Of a stretch of 64,000 bases of DNA, positions 15,814 to 23,932 are shown in pieces. Under the pieces are notes generated by a model. It was not told where the DNA came from. It did not search any database and saw only the letters and a program-made list of their open reading frames with translations. The translations under genes were made by a program, and so were the position numbers. Source of the stretch: Amorphoplanes digitatis (GTDB lineage Bacteria > Actinomycetota > Actinomycetes > Mycobacteriales > Micromonosporaceae). The stretch is taken from NCBI RefSeq assembly GCF_014205335.1, contig NZ_JACHNH010000001.1:8116501-8180500 (forward strand). The letters are read 5' to 3'. How positions within the stretch are numbered: the stretch's first letter is position 1; every line of letters begins with the position of its first letter.

Positions 15814-17244
15814 CTAATGCTTCCATTGCGCCGAGCCGGCGTCCCACTCGGTGTATGTGTACGGGTTGTCCTGGACCTTCGTCTCCGGAATCTCGGGATT
15901 CATGCCGCGGGCCCAGGCCTCCTCGCCCATCTCACCGCGCAGGTATTCGATGGTCCGCCCGACCTGCGCGCGGGCGGCGGCCAGGTCGACGCCGACCAGC
16001 TTGTGGTCCCGCTTCACGATCCGGCCGTTGACCAGCACCGTGTCGACGTCGCCGCGCTGCGCCTGGAACGCCACGTGACCGTACGGGTGGAGGATCGGGA
16101 ACATCACCGGGGAGTCGTCGTTCTTCAGCAGCACCACGTCGGCCTTCTTGCCCGGCTCGAGGCTGCCGACGACGCCGTCGAGGCCGAGCGCCCGGCTGCC
16201 GCCGCGGGTGGCCCAGTCGACGACCTGCTCCGCGCGCAGGTGCAGCTGGGTGACGGTCTCGCCGCGGCCGTGCGCCTCCATGTGCTCGCGCGAACGGTCC
16301 GCGCCGAGCGTGGTGCGCATCGCGGAGAACAGGTCGCCGCTCCACCACACGCTGGTGTCCATCGAGAGCGAGACCGGGATGTCGTGGTCGCGCAGGATCC
16401 AGGTGGGCGGGTAGCCCTGCCCGGCGCTCTGCTCGCTCTCGGTGGCGACCGAGACCGAGCCGCCGGTTGCGGCGATCCGGTGGTACGAATCGTGGTTCAG
16501 CGTCGCCGAGTGCACGTACACGGTCTGCGGGGTCATGAAGCCGTTCTCGTGCATGAGCCGGATGCCGTCGTCGTTCGTCGCGCCCCAGACGCCCGCGTGC
16601 GTGGTGACCCCGACGCCCAGCTCGCGGGCCACCTCGAAGGCCGCCCGCTCCGGGAATGCGGGGTCGCCGGTGACGTCGAACGCCATCTGGAAGCCGAGCA
16701 TGTCGTCGCCGGGGGTGATCCGCCGGCTGACGAAGTCGCGGAACTCCGGGCTGGCCGACCACTCCCACGGGCCCTGCTGGATGTTCCCGTACGCGAGCAC
16801 GAACCGGCCCGGCACCGCCTGGAGCGCGTCGACGGCCGCGTCGGCGTGCTGCGGCGTTTGCAGGCCGTGCGACCAGTCGACCGTGGTGGTGACCCCGGCG
16901 TCGATGGCCTCGATCGCGGCGAGCAGGTTGCCGGCGTGGATGTCCTCCGGGCGGAACAGCTTGCCGGACTCCAGGTAGTACCAGACGAAGTACTGGGTAA
17001 GTGTCCAGTCGGCGCCGTAGCCGCGCATCGCGGTCTGCCACATGTGCCGATGGGTGTCGATCATGCCGGGCATCAGGATGCCGCCGGACGCGTCGATCAC
17101 CGTGGCGCCCTCTGGCGCGGCGAGGCCGGCGCCGACCTCGGCGATGCGCTCGCCGACGACGAGCACGTCGGCATCCGGCAGCACGGTGTGCCGGTCGTCC
17201 ATGGTCAGCACGGTGCCGTTGCGGAACAGCACACTGTCACTCAT
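15814..17244 (-). CDS. Amidohydrolase (TRZ/ATZ, cytosine-deaminase-like superfamily)
   Basis: 476 residues. The metal-binding HxH (H65, H67 in MIDTHRHMWQ), further His in VGVTTHAGV and VYVHSATLNHDS, and the late Asp in SLSMDTSVWW all fit subtype III amidohydrolases such as atrazine chlorohydrolase, guanine deaminase and related aminohydrolases. An N-terminal beta-sandwich (VLFRNGTVLTMDD) and its C-terminal half (ADVVLLKND...VLVNGRIV) flank the barrel. It should hydrolyse a C-N or C-Cl bond on a ring or amide substrate. It is divergent from the CoA-transferase operon, shares the putative IclR operator region, and may supply the aromatic substrate opened by the LigAB-like enzyme. Confidence 0.88.
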   Translation of the reverse strand: MSDSVLFRNGTVLTMDDRHTVLPDADVLVVGERIAEVGAGLAAPEGATVIDASGGILMPGMIDTHRHMWQTAMRGYGADWTLTQYFVWYYLESGKLFRPEDIHAGNLLAAIEAIDAGVTTTVDWSHGLQTPQHADAAVDALQAVPGRFVLAYGNIQQGPWEWSASPEFRDFVSRRITPGDDMLGFQMAFDVTGDPAFPERAAFEVARELGVGVTTHAGVWGATNDDGIRLMHENGFMTPQTVYVHSATLNHDSYHRIAATGGSVSVATESEQSAGQGYPPTWILRDHDIPVSLSMDTSVWWSGDLFSAMRTTLGADRSREHMEAHGRGETVTQLHLRAEQVVDWATRGGSRALGLDGVVGSLEPGKKADVVLLKNDDSPVMFPILHPYGHVAFQAQRGDVDTVLVNGRIVKRDHKLVGVDLAAARAQVGRTIEYLRGEMGEEAWARGMNPEIPETKVQDNPYTYTEWDAGSAQWKH

Positions 17245-17271
17245 CTCACCGTCAACTCCCTTCGAAGCCGG

Positions 17272-17287
17272 ACGGACAGACGTCCGC
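17272..17287. promoter_or_regulatory. Putative IclR operator, amidohydrolase side
   Basis: ACGGACAGACGTCCGC contains inverted CGGAC/GTCCG half-sites. It matches the site at 17401 at 13 of 16 positions, and the match continues past the dyad (CGTCCGCCAGGCGGTCA here against CGTCCGCCTGACGGCCA there). It lies 27 bp before the amidohydrolase start codon. Confidence 0.6.
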
Positions 17288-17362
17288 CAGGCGGTCACCA
17301 TCTCGCGGCAAGTGTGTTGCGGCTCACTGACGAAGTCAAGGACGCGACCTGCGTAAGAGCGG

Positions 17363-17391
17363 TTGACAGCAAATACGCCCCGGTCAAGACT
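17363..17391 (+). promoter_or_regulatory. Promoter of the CoA-transferase operon
   Basis: TTGACA (17363-17368) is a perfect -35, followed 17 bp later by AAGACT (17386-17391), a weak -10. The predicted start of transcription is near 17398, so the dyad at 17401-17416 would sit at +3 to +18, a repressor position. Confidence 0.55.
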
Positions 17392-17400
17392 GGCGAATAT

Positions 17401-17416
17401 GCGGACGGTCGTCCGC
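17401..17416. promoter_or_regulatory. Putative IclR operator, CoA-transferase side
   Basis: GCGGACG-GT-CGTCCGC is a perfect 7-bp inverted repeat with a 2-bp spacer, immediately downstream of the predicted promoter and 30 bp before the start codon. It is the better of two copies in the 201-bp divergent intergenic region. Confidence 0.65.
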
Positions 17417-17445
17417 CTGACGGCCACATCCTCGAAAGGCGGCAC

Positions 17446-18570
17446 ATGGGACCACTCAGCGGACTGCTCGTCGCGGACTTCTCCCGGATCCTCGCGGGGC
17501 CGTACGCGACGATGCTGCTCGCCGACCTCGGCGCCCAGGTGATCAAGGTCGAGGGCCCGGCCGGCGACGACACCCGCACCTGGATGCCCCCGGTGCGCGA
17601 CGGCGTCTCGACCTACTACCTGGGCATCAATCGCAACAAGCGCTCGATCGCGCTCGACTTCCGCAAGGACGAGGACCTCGACGTGGCCCGGCGGCTGGCC
17701 GCCCGGGCGGACGTGATGATCGAGAATTTCCGGCCCGGCGGGCTGAAGCGCTTCGGGCTCGACTACGACACCGTCGCGGCGGCGAACGAGCGGATCGTCT
17801 ACGCGTCGATAAGCGGCTTCGGCACCGGCGCCGGCGCCGGATACCCCGGCTACGACCTCATGATCCAGGCGATCTCCGGCCTGATGAGCCTGACCGGCGA
17901 CGCCGACGGCCCGCCGTACCGGGCGGGGATCTCCGTCTTCGACGTGATGGCGGGCATGCACGCCGACATCGGCATCCTGGCCGCACTGCACCACCGCGAC
18001 GCCACCGGAAACGGCCAGCACGTCGAGGTCAATCTGCTCTCGTCCGCGCTGTCCGGGCTGGTCAACCACTCCAGCGGGTACGTCGCCGGCGGAAACGTCG
18101 GCTACCGGATGGGCAACGCGCACCCCAGCCTGTTCCCGTACGAGCCGCTGCCGACCGCCGACGGCGAGCTGATCGTCATCGCCGGCAACGACGGGCAGTT
18201 CCGCCGGCTCTGCCAGGTGCTCGACCTGCCCGACCTGCCGGACGACCCGCGGTTCGGGCGCAACCAGGACCGCACGGCCAACCGCGAGGCGCTGCGCCCG
18301 ATCCTGGTCGAGCGGCTCGCGCGGCGCACCAAGGACGAATGGTTCCGCGACCTGCTCGCGGCCGGCGTGCCCTGCGCGCCGATCAACACGATCGACGGCG
18401 GGGTCGCGCTCGCCGAGGAGCTGGGCCTGGACCCGGTGGTCACGGTCGGCGGAATCCCCGGGGTCCGCAACCCGATCACCTTCTCCGGTACGCCGGCGGG
18501 CTACGAACTGCCGCCGCCCGGCCTCGACGAGCACGGTGAGGAGATCCGCGAGTGGCTGACGAAGGACTGA
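17446..18570 (+). CDS. CaiB/BaiF family III CoA-transferase
   Basis: 374 residues. Family III CoA-transferase features are clear: LLVADFSRILAGPYATMLLADLGAQVIKVE at the N-terminus, GINRNKRSIALDF, VMIENFRPG, and ISVFDVMAG, which probably contains the catalytic Asp. These enzymes move CoA between carboxylates (formyl-CoA:oxalate, carnitine and related). Here it would activate an organic acid. It begins the operon that continues with a citryl-CoA-lyase-like gene (19-bp overlap), suggesting that the CoA ester it forms is cleaved by that enzyme. Confidence 0.9.
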   Translation: MGPLSGLLVADFSRILAGPYATMLLADLGAQVIKVEGPAGDDTRTWMPPVRDGVSTYYLGINRNKRSIALDFRKDEDLDVARRLAARADVMIENFRPGGLKRFGLDYDTVAAANERIVYASISGFGTGAGAGYPGYDLMIQAISGLMSLTGDADGPPYRAGISVFDVMAGMHADIGILAALHHRDATGNGQHVEVNLLSSALSGLVNHSSGYVAGGNVGYRMGNAHPSLFPYEPLPTADGELIVIAGNDGQFRRLCQVLDLPDLPDDPRFGRNQDRTANREALRPILVERLARRTKDEWFRDLLAAGVPCAPINTIDGGVALAEELGLDPVVTVGGIPGVRNPITFSGTPAGYELPPPGLDEHGEEIREWLTKD

Positions 18571-19331
18571 GGTTCCCGACCGCGATCGGCACCTCCGACG
18601 AGAATCAGATCCGGCTGCTCGGCCAGGACCTCGCCGCGGACCTGATGGGCCGGGTCGGCTTCGGCGAGCTGGCGTTCTGGCTGGTGGCCCGGCGCCGGCC
18701 GACGCCGGGCGAGGTCCGCGTCTTCGAGACCGTGCTGGTCGCGCTCGCCGATCACGGCTTCACGCCGACCGCGATCGCGGCCCGGCTCACCTATCTGAGC
18801 GCGCCCGAGTCGTTGCAGGGCGCGCTCGCCGCGGGCCTGCTGGGCGGCGGCTCCCGCTTCCTCGGCGTGACAGAGGACTGCGCGCGTTTCCTGGCCGACG
18901 CGCTCGCGAACGGCGTACCCGCCGATGACGCCGGCTTCGACGCGCTCGCGCTCGAGGCGGTGACCGCGGCCCACGCCGGAAAGAGGTTCGTGCCCGGCCT
19001 CGGGCACCCCGTACACAAGCGGCAGGACCCCCGGACACCGGTGCTGATCCGCATCGCCGAGGAGGAGGGCCTGCGCGGCCCGCACCTGCGCCTGTTCGAG
19101 GCCGTCGGCCGGGTACACCCGCGGGTGCTCGGCCGCACGCTGCCGTTGAACGGCGCCGGGGTCTGCGGCGCGGCGCTGGCCGACCTGGGCCTGCCCGTCG
19201 ACATGCTGCGCGGTTTCGCCCTGCTCGCCCGCGCCGCCGGGCTGCTCGGCCACCTCGCCGAGGAGCGCCGCGACCCGATCGGCATGGACGTCTACCTGAC
19301 CGTCGACCGCAACGCCGTCTACGAGGACTAG
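18552..19331 (+). CDS. Citryl-CoA lyase/citrate-synthase-like enzyme
   Basis: 259 residues from GTG 18552, inside the end of the CoA-transferase gene. It is a short, single-domain citrate synthase homologue with active-site blocks VALADHGFTPTA (H68), PGLGHPVHKRQDPR (H152) and an Asp near the C-terminus (RRDPIGMDVY). Full citrate synthases have about 370-430 residues; this length fits the actinobacterial citryl-CoA lyase group, which retains the catalytic core and lacks the N-terminal helices. The likely reaction is retro-Claisen cleavage of a citryl-CoA-like ester to an oxo-acid and acetyl- or other acyl-CoA. The true substrate is unknown but should derive from the ring-cleavage product made downstream in the operon. 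Confidence 0.82.
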   Translation: MADEGLRFPTAIGTSDENQIRLLGQDLAADLMGRVGFGELAFWLVARRRPTPGEVRVFETVLVALADHGFTPTAIAARLTYLSAPESLQGALAAGLLGGGSRFLGVTEDCARFLADALANGVPADDAGFDALALEAVTAAHAGKRFVPGLGHPVHKRQDPRTPVLIRIAEEEGLRGPHLRLFEAVGRVHPRVLGRTLPLNGAGVCGAALADLGLPVDMLRGFALLARAAGLLGHLAEERRDPIGMDVYLTVDRNAVYED

Positions 19332-19343
19332 GAAGGAGCCGCC

Positions 19344-20207
19344 ATGGCCACGATCGCCGCGGTGATCGCCTCCACCCACCACCCCTTCTACTACCGCGCC
19401 AGCACCGCGACCGGCGAGGACCGCCCGCCCTTCGCCGACGAGTGGGTCCGCAAGATCACCGCGTTCCGGCAGACGCTGACCGCGGCCCGGCCGGACGTGC
19501 TCGTCATGGTCGGCTCCGACCACTTCCACCAGCTCTGGCTGGACAACATGCCGCAGTTCCTCGTCGGCAAGGCGCCGTTCTACGACGCCAACTGGTACAA
19601 CGAGGAGCGCGAGTTCGGCCTGCCGAAGATGCTGCTCAAGGGCCAGGAGGACCTGTCGGCGCACATCCTGCGCGCCGGCCTCGACTCCGGTTTCGACCTG
19701 GCGTTCAGCAACGAACTGCGGATCGACCACAGCGTCACCTGCCCGATCATCACGCTGCGGCCCGAGGCCGACCTTCCGATCGTGCCGATCTATACGAACA
19801 TCTTCGCGCCGCCGCTGCCGCGGCCGAAGCGCTTCGTCCAGCTCGGACAGGCCATCCGCGAGATCGTCGAGTCCTGGCCCAGCCACCTGCGCGTCGCGAT
19901 CGTCGGCACCGGCCACCTGTCGCTCGAGCTCGGCGGGCCACGCCAGTTCGGCCCGCACGGACCCGACCCCGAGTTCGACGCCAAGGCCGTCGAGTGGATC
20001 GCCACCGGCGACATCGAGCGGTGCCTGGCCGAGGTGACCCTCGACAGCCTGCACTCCCCCGGCAACGCCACCCACGGCTTCATGGACTTCATGCTGATGA
20101 TGGGCGTGGCCGGCGCCGGCCGCAAAGCCGACCACGTCGACAGCCTCGACCTCTTCCACACCATGGAGGCCTACTTCACCTGGTACCCGAACGGGGTGCC
20201 GGCATGA
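19344..20207 (+). CDS. LigB-like class III extradiol ring-cleavage dioxygenase, catalytic subunit
   Basis: 287 residues, with AGGAAGGAG just before the ATG. LigB superfamily marks are ASTHHPF (H12/H13), VGSDHFHQLW (H60, H62), a late GTGHLSLELGG His and an acidic residue near the C-terminus. In LigAB protocatechuate 4,5-dioxygenase the same His/His/Glu set binds Fe(II) and a neighbouring His acts as base. The next gene encodes the small LigA-like subunit, overlapping by ATGA, so an alpha-beta enzyme is expected. Protocatechuate, gallate or another catechol carrying a carboxylate are possible substrates; the rest of a normal 4,5-pathway (LigC, LigI, LigJ, LigK) is not in this window. Confidence 0.88.
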   Translation: MATIAAVIASTHHPFYYRASTATGEDRPPFADEWVRKITAFRQTLTAARPDVLVMVGSDHFHQLWLDNMPQFLVGKAPFYDANWYNEEREFGLPKMLLKGQEDLSAHILRAGLDSGFDLAFSNELRIDHSVTCPIITLRPEADLPIVPIYTNIFAPPLPRPKRFVQLGQAIREIVESWPSHLRVAIVGTGHLSLELGGPRQFGPHGPDPEFDAKAVEWIATGDIERCLAEVTLDSLHSPGNATHGFMDFMLMMGVAGAGRKADHVDSLDLFHTMEAYFTWYPNGVPA

Positions 20208-20563
20208 GCAGGTATCTGGTGGACAAGTTCCTCTACACGGTCGACCGGGATCCCGACCTGGTCGAGCGCTACCGGGCGGAGCCCCGTGGGACCGTGCTGT
20301 GGTGGGAGGCCGAGCGCGCGAACTCCGTGCTCAACTGCCACGGCGGCGAGGCCAGCACCTGGCTGCGCTTCACCGACGACGAGCGCGAAGCCCTCGCCAC
20401 GCACGACCACGTCGCGCTCTTCGCACTCGGCGCGCACCCGTTCCTCACGCTGACCCTGTTCATCGCGATGTTCGAACGCGACCACGGCCCGCTGGAGTAT
20501 CAGAAGGCGTTCGGCGCACGCCTCGCGCACTTCTCGATGCCCTACCCCGACATCGCCACCTGA
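20204..20563 (+). CDS. LigA-like small subunit of extradiol dioxygenase
   Basis: 119 residues, helical, starting at an ATG that overlaps the preceding stop (ATGA). The N-terminal VDKFLYTVDRDPDLVERYRA and the central LTDDEREAL-type segment (FTDDEREALATHDHVALFALGAHPF) are typical of the LigA (protocatechuate 4,5-dioxygenase alpha) fold, which caps the active site of LigB. Position and translational coupling support a complex with the upstream protein. Confidence 0.83.
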   Translation: MSRYLVDKFLYTVDRDPDLVERYRAEPRGTVLWWEAERANSVLNCHGGEASTWLRFTDDEREALATHDHVALFALGAHPFLTLTLFIAMFERDHGPLEYQKAFGARLAHFSMPYPDIAT

Positions 20564-21507
20564 TGCGCGCCGCCCTGTTGACCGAATGCGGCGCCGCCCC
20601 GGCGATCGGCGACCGCGCGAGGCCCGTGCCGGCGGACGACGAGATTCTGGTACGCGTCACCGCGGCCTCGATCACCCCGCTCGACCGGCTGTGCGCGTCC
20701 GGCACCTCGTACTTCGGCACGCCGGCCACCCCGTACGTGCCGGGTGTTCAGGGTGTCGGGCTGCGCGAGGACGGGACCGCGGTGTGGTTCCCGACCGGCG
20801 CGGGCATGCGCCCGGGCGACGGCAGCATGGCCGAGTACTCGGCCGTGCGGGCCGCCGACACCGTCGAGCTGCCGACGGGCGCCGACCACGCGCTGGTGGC
20901 GGCGCTCGGCCTCTCGGCGGTCGCCGCGCAGATGGCCCTGACCTGGCGCGGCGAGCTGCGACCGGGTGAGCGGGTGCTCGTGCTCGGCGCCGGCGGCGTC
21001 GTCGGACAGTCCGCGGTGCGACTCGCCCTGCTCGCCGGCGCCGACCGGGTCGTGGCGGCCGCCCGTTCCGGCCCGGCCCAGCGGCGCGCGGCCCGCGCGG
21101 GCGCGACTGTGGTCGTACCCCTGGAGGAGAATGCCGAGGTCGCCTGGCTGGCCGCACGGATGCGGGCCGCGGCGGACGGCCCGGTGGATCTTGTTCTCGA
21201 TCCCCTCTTCGGGGTTCCGGCGGCGGCCGCGCTGCGGACACTGCGGCCCGGCGGCCGGCTGGTCAACCTCGGCGACGCCGCCGGCGCGACCGCGCCGATG
21301 GACTCGGCGACGCTGCGCGGCGGCTCGCTGCGGGTGCTCGGCTACACGAACAACGAACTGACCCCCGCGCAACGCTCCAAGGCACTCACCCTGGTCGCCG
21401 CGCACGCGGCGGCCGGGCGGCTGAAGGTCGACTTCGAGACGGTACGCATGGAGGACGTCGCCGCGGCCTGGCACCGCACGGACTGCCGAATGGTGCTGAT
21501 TCCGTAA
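20563..21507 (+). CDS. Quinone-oxidoreductase-like MDR family NAD(P)H dehydrogenase
   Basis: 314 residues, start overlapping the preceding stop as TGATG. The medium-chain dehydrogenase/reductase layout is present: GroES-like N-terminal half and a Rossmann half with VLVLGAGGVVGQSAV. The catalytic and structural zinc Cys clusters are absent, so this is a zinc-independent reductase of the QOR/enoyl-reductase type. In the operon it would reduce or oxidise a ring-fission intermediate. It is the last gene before a strong hairpin terminator. Confidence 0.85.
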   Translation: MRAALLTECGAAPAIGDRARPVPADDEILVRVTAASITPLDRLCASGTSYFGTPATPYVPGVQGVGLREDGTAVWFPTGAGMRPGDGSMAEYSAVRAADTVELPTGADHALVAALGLSAVAAQMALTWRGELRPGERVLVLGAGGVVGQSAVRLALLAGADRVVAAARSGPAQRRAARAGATVVVPLEENAEVAWLAARMRAAADGPVDLVLDPLFGVPAAAALRTLRPGGRLVNLGDAAGATAPMDSATLRGGSLRVLGYTNNELTPAQRSKALTLVAAHAAAGRLKVDFETVRMEDVAAAWHRTDCRMVLIP

Positions 21508-21541
21508 GGCCGCAACGCCTGTGGAGATCCTGTGGAAAACC

Positions 21542-21573
21542 GGCCGCCCGGGGCGCCGCCGCCCCGGGCGGCC
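21542..21573 (+). terminator. Terminator of the ring-cleavage operon
   Basis: GGCCGCCCGGGGC and GCCCCGGGCGGCC form a perfect 13-bp stem with loop GCCGCC, 35 bp after the last stop codon of the operon. Confidence 0.8.
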
Positions 21574-21660
21574 CAGGTTTCCGTAGCAGCTCAGCCCGGA
21601 ACGGCTCTGGATTCCGTAGCAGCTCAGCCCGCAACGGCTCAGGTTTCCGTAGCGGCTGGC
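21574..21660. repeat. 33-bp tandem repeats, about 2.6 copies
   Basis: Units at 21574-21606 and 21607-21639 differ at a few positions, and a partial third follows to 21660. The core is TTCCGTAGCAGCTCAGCCCG. The period is a multiple of three and reads as repeated short peptides in both orientations (SVAAQP on plus, RAELLR on minus), but no surrounding gene is supported. They abut the operon terminator. Confidence 0.75.
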
Positions 21661-21887
21661 GCGATCGCGCGGTTCCGCGGCGGTTCAGCCGTGACGGCTG
21701 GCGTTGCGGGGCGGTTCGGGCGCGACGGCGAACGGGTCGCGCAGGCGCGTCATCGCCTCGGCGCTGCTGTCGGCCAGCTCAGCCTCGGGCTCGGGCACGA
21801 CAGCGTCGGCCGGGGCGAGGAACAGGGCGGGATCGTGCTGGTCGGTAGATTTCATTCACCGGTCCGATGATCTGTGTGTTGGGGCAG

Positions 21888-22058
21888 CTACGAGGGCGAT
21901 TCTTCGAGTTCGTTCAGGTCGAGGTGCAGCGTGGCCAGCAGTCCGCTGAAGAGGAACGTGTCGACTTCGTCGGGAAGCTCCCGATCGACCCAATCGGCCC
22001 GGACGTTCTGGCCGCGTTCCCGAAGCTTTGCGATGATGACGCTCTTCTGGACGATCAT
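21888..22058 (-). CDS. Small conserved hypothetical protein (RADWVDRELP family)
   Basis: 56 residues. The core RERGQNVRADWVDRELPDEVDT followed by LLATLHLD matches a small protein seen widely in actinobacteria, in which a short helix and RADWVxRxLP are conserved; function is unknown. Start ATG 22058 is preferred to a TTG at 22103. There is no strong ribosome binding site. G+C is lower than in neighbouring genes. Confidence 0.6.
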   Translation of the reverse strand: MIVQKSVIIAKLRERGQNVRADWVDRELPDEVDTFLFSGLLATLHLDLNELEESPS

Positions 22059-22103
22059 GTCTGGGCCCGTCAAGAGAAAATGGCATGAGGCCGGAGAAAC
22101 CAA

Positions 22104-22434
22104 AAAGCGCCGGACGGGAACGGTTACCCATCAGGCGCGGTGACGTCAACGGATTCAGAACTGGAACCCACGGTAGCACGAAATGAATCCCCAGCCCGGG
22201 CACGGCCATCGTCGCCGACGGGAGGGCGTGCACAACCGGTGTACGCTGACCCACGAGTCGCCAGGCGGGCTCACCGGTCGCGCGAAAGCCGCAGGTTCTG
22301 CGGCGAGTACGGCGGCGAACCGATGATCAGCTGCTCGCACCGAGGCGTACGACTCGACGACGCGCGGTCTCCGGCGACCTGGCGGCTTGCAAACTGTGCA
22401 TTTTCTGCCCCACCGTCCACAACGGCGTGTCCCG
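22104..22434. other. Intergenic region without a supported gene
   Basis: 331 bp. Frames here are short and lack coding bias. No hairpin or repeat stands out. It separates the small hypothetical gene from the end of the NTF2-like gene. Confidence 0.5.
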
Positions 22435-22800
22435 TCACTCCCGCTGCGTGATGAACTCGGGCTGGTCGAGCACCCGGAGCCAGGTGCCGTCCGGCTGGCG
22501 GCGTACCACCTGGGCGCGGGCACCGGAGCCGTCCTTCGGCGGGGTCGACGTGAGCGCCAGGTCGCCGCTGATCAGGGTCGGCAGCGGCTCCTCCGGTTCG
22601 AAGGCCGGCATATGCGGCAGCGCCTGCTCCCACAGCCGGCGAATGGCGTCCCGGCCGACCGTCTGCCGGCCAGGCGGGTACGCCATCACCGCATCTGGTT
22701 CATAGAGCAGCGCGATCCCCTCGGCGTCGCCGGCGTTGGCGCGCTCGACGAAGAGGCGGGTCAGATCCTCGGGCCTGGCGGCCTTCTCGCGATCGGTCAT
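22435..22800 (-). CDS. SnoaL/NTF2-like (SgcJ/DUF4440) protein
   Basis: 121 residues. An alpha+beta cone fold of the NTF2 superfamily is indicated by RLFVERANAGDAEGIALLYEPDAVMAYP at the N-terminus and GTWLRVLDQPEF at the end. Members include polyketide cyclases, ketosteroid isomerase-like enzymes and ligand carriers, so the reaction cannot be named. The gene is divergent from the LysR regulator across 70 bp and may be its target. Confidence 0.82.
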   Translation of the reverse strand: MTDREKAARPEDLTRLFVERANAGDAEGIALLYEPDAVMAYPPGRQTVGRDAIRRLWEQALPHMPAFEPEEPLPTLISGDLALTSTPPKDGSGARAQVVRRQPDGTWLRVLDQPEFITQRE

Positions 22801-22870
22801 GATGCCAGCCTTACCCCGCGCGAGTGACAAGTCCAACAGATGGTTGTTGTGATAGCTATGATCAGCGCTC

Positions 22871-23749
22871 ATGGATCTGCGGCAGCTCGAATACTTCGTG
22901 GCGGTGGCCGAGGAGGCCAATTTCACCAGGGCGGCAGACCGCGTGCACATCACCCAGTCGGGCGTCAGCGCACAGATCCGCCAGTTCGAACGGGAACTCG
23001 GCGCCGACCTGTTCGACCGCTCCGCCCGCATGGTCCGCCTCACCCCCGCCGGCGCCGCGGCCCTGCCGCACGCCCGCGCCGCGCTGGCCGCCGCGCAGGC
23101 CATCCGCCACGCCTGCGACGAGGTGAACGGCCTGGTCCGCGGCCGCCTGAAACTCGGAATGATCACCGGCTGCAACGTCACCCCGCTGTTCGACGCCCTC
23201 GCCACGTTCCACCGCCGCTACCCGCGCATCGAGATCGCACTGGCCGAGGACAACTCCGACGTACTTGTCGAGAGCGTCCGGGCGGGCGCCTGCGACATCG
23301 CGCTGGTCGGATCGGCGGGCGGCCCGCCGGACGGGCTCCGTTCCCTGACCATCCTCAGCGAGGGCCTGGTTGCGGCGGTGCCACCGGAACACCCCCTGGC
23401 CGAGCACGAGAGCGTGCCGCTGCGCCGGCTCTCCGCGTACCCGTTGATCTGCCTGCCGGTGGGAACCGGAATCCGCAGCGTGCTCGACCAGGCCTGCACG
23501 GCCGCCGGCATGCGGCCCGCGGTGGCGCTACAGGCGACCGCGCCGGGCGCGGTCGCCGACCTGGCCGCCCGCGGTCTCGGCGTGGCCATCCTCAGCGCCT
23601 CGATGGCCGCCGACCACGACGGCCTGCGCGCGGTGCCGATCGAGGGGGTCGAGATCCCCGCGCTGCTCGCCCTCGTGTGGCGCAAGGAGGAGAACACGGT
23701 ACTGCGCGCACTGCTCCCACACTGCCGCCACGCATTCGGCCTCGCCTAA
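22871..23749 (+). CDS. LysR-family transcriptional regulator
   Basis: 292 residues. The N-terminal winged helix is canonical (MDLRQLEYFVAVAEEANFTRAADRVHITQSGVSAQIRQFE, residues 1-40). The substrate-binding domain (about 90-290) has the usual two-lobed pattern, including VRAGACDIALVG. It is divergent from the NTF2-like gene. The 70-bp intergenic region contains an AT-rich GATAGCTATGATCA segment suitable for LysR binding. Confidence 0.9.
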   Translation: MDLRQLEYFVAVAEEANFTRAADRVHITQSGVSAQIRQFERELGADLFDRSARMVRLTPAGAAALPHARAALAAAQAIRHACDEVNGLVRGRLKLGMITGCNVTPLFDALATFHRRYPRIEIALAEDNSDVLVESVRAGACDIALVGSAGGPPDGLRSLTILSEGLVAAVPPEHPLAEHESVPLRRLSAYPLICLPVGTGIRSVLDQACTAAGMRPAVALQATAPGAVADLAARGLGVAILSASMAADHDGLRAVPIEGVEIPALLALVWRKEENTVLRALLPHCRHAFGLA

Positions 23750-23930
23750 TGCACTAGCCGCCGCCACCCGCCCGGCCTCGACCGGATGCACCAGCCGCCG
23801 CCACCCGCCCGGCCTCGACCGGATGCACTGGCTGCCGCCCCCGCTCAGGCCCGGCCGCACTCGCTGCCGCCGCGTGCTCCGGCCCGGCCGACCATGCAGC
23901 CGCCGTCGCGCGCTCGGGCTCGGCCGGGTG
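23749..23930. repeat. 37-bp degenerate tandem repeats downstream of the LysR gene
   Basis: ATGCACYAGCCGCCGCCACC opens units at 23749, 23786 and 23823 (period 37 bp). Two more degenerate units follow near 23858 and 23894. Units 1 and 2 are nearly identical through CCCGGCCTCGACCGG. Because 37 is not a multiple of three the array is unlikely to encode a repeat protein. It fills the gap between convergent genes. Confidence 0.75.
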
Positions 23931-23932
23931 GG

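Noticed and set aside
15785..17430. Extension of the CoA-transferase frame upstream (to 15778) as one 930-residue protein
   Set aside because: The upstream part is antisense to the amidohydrolase gene; promoter, operator and the canonical N-terminus of family III CoA-transferases place the start at 17446.
21574..23930. CRISPR array at the 33-bp and 37-bp repeats
   Set aside because: The units are contiguous without unique spacers, differ in internal bases, and no cas gene is present.
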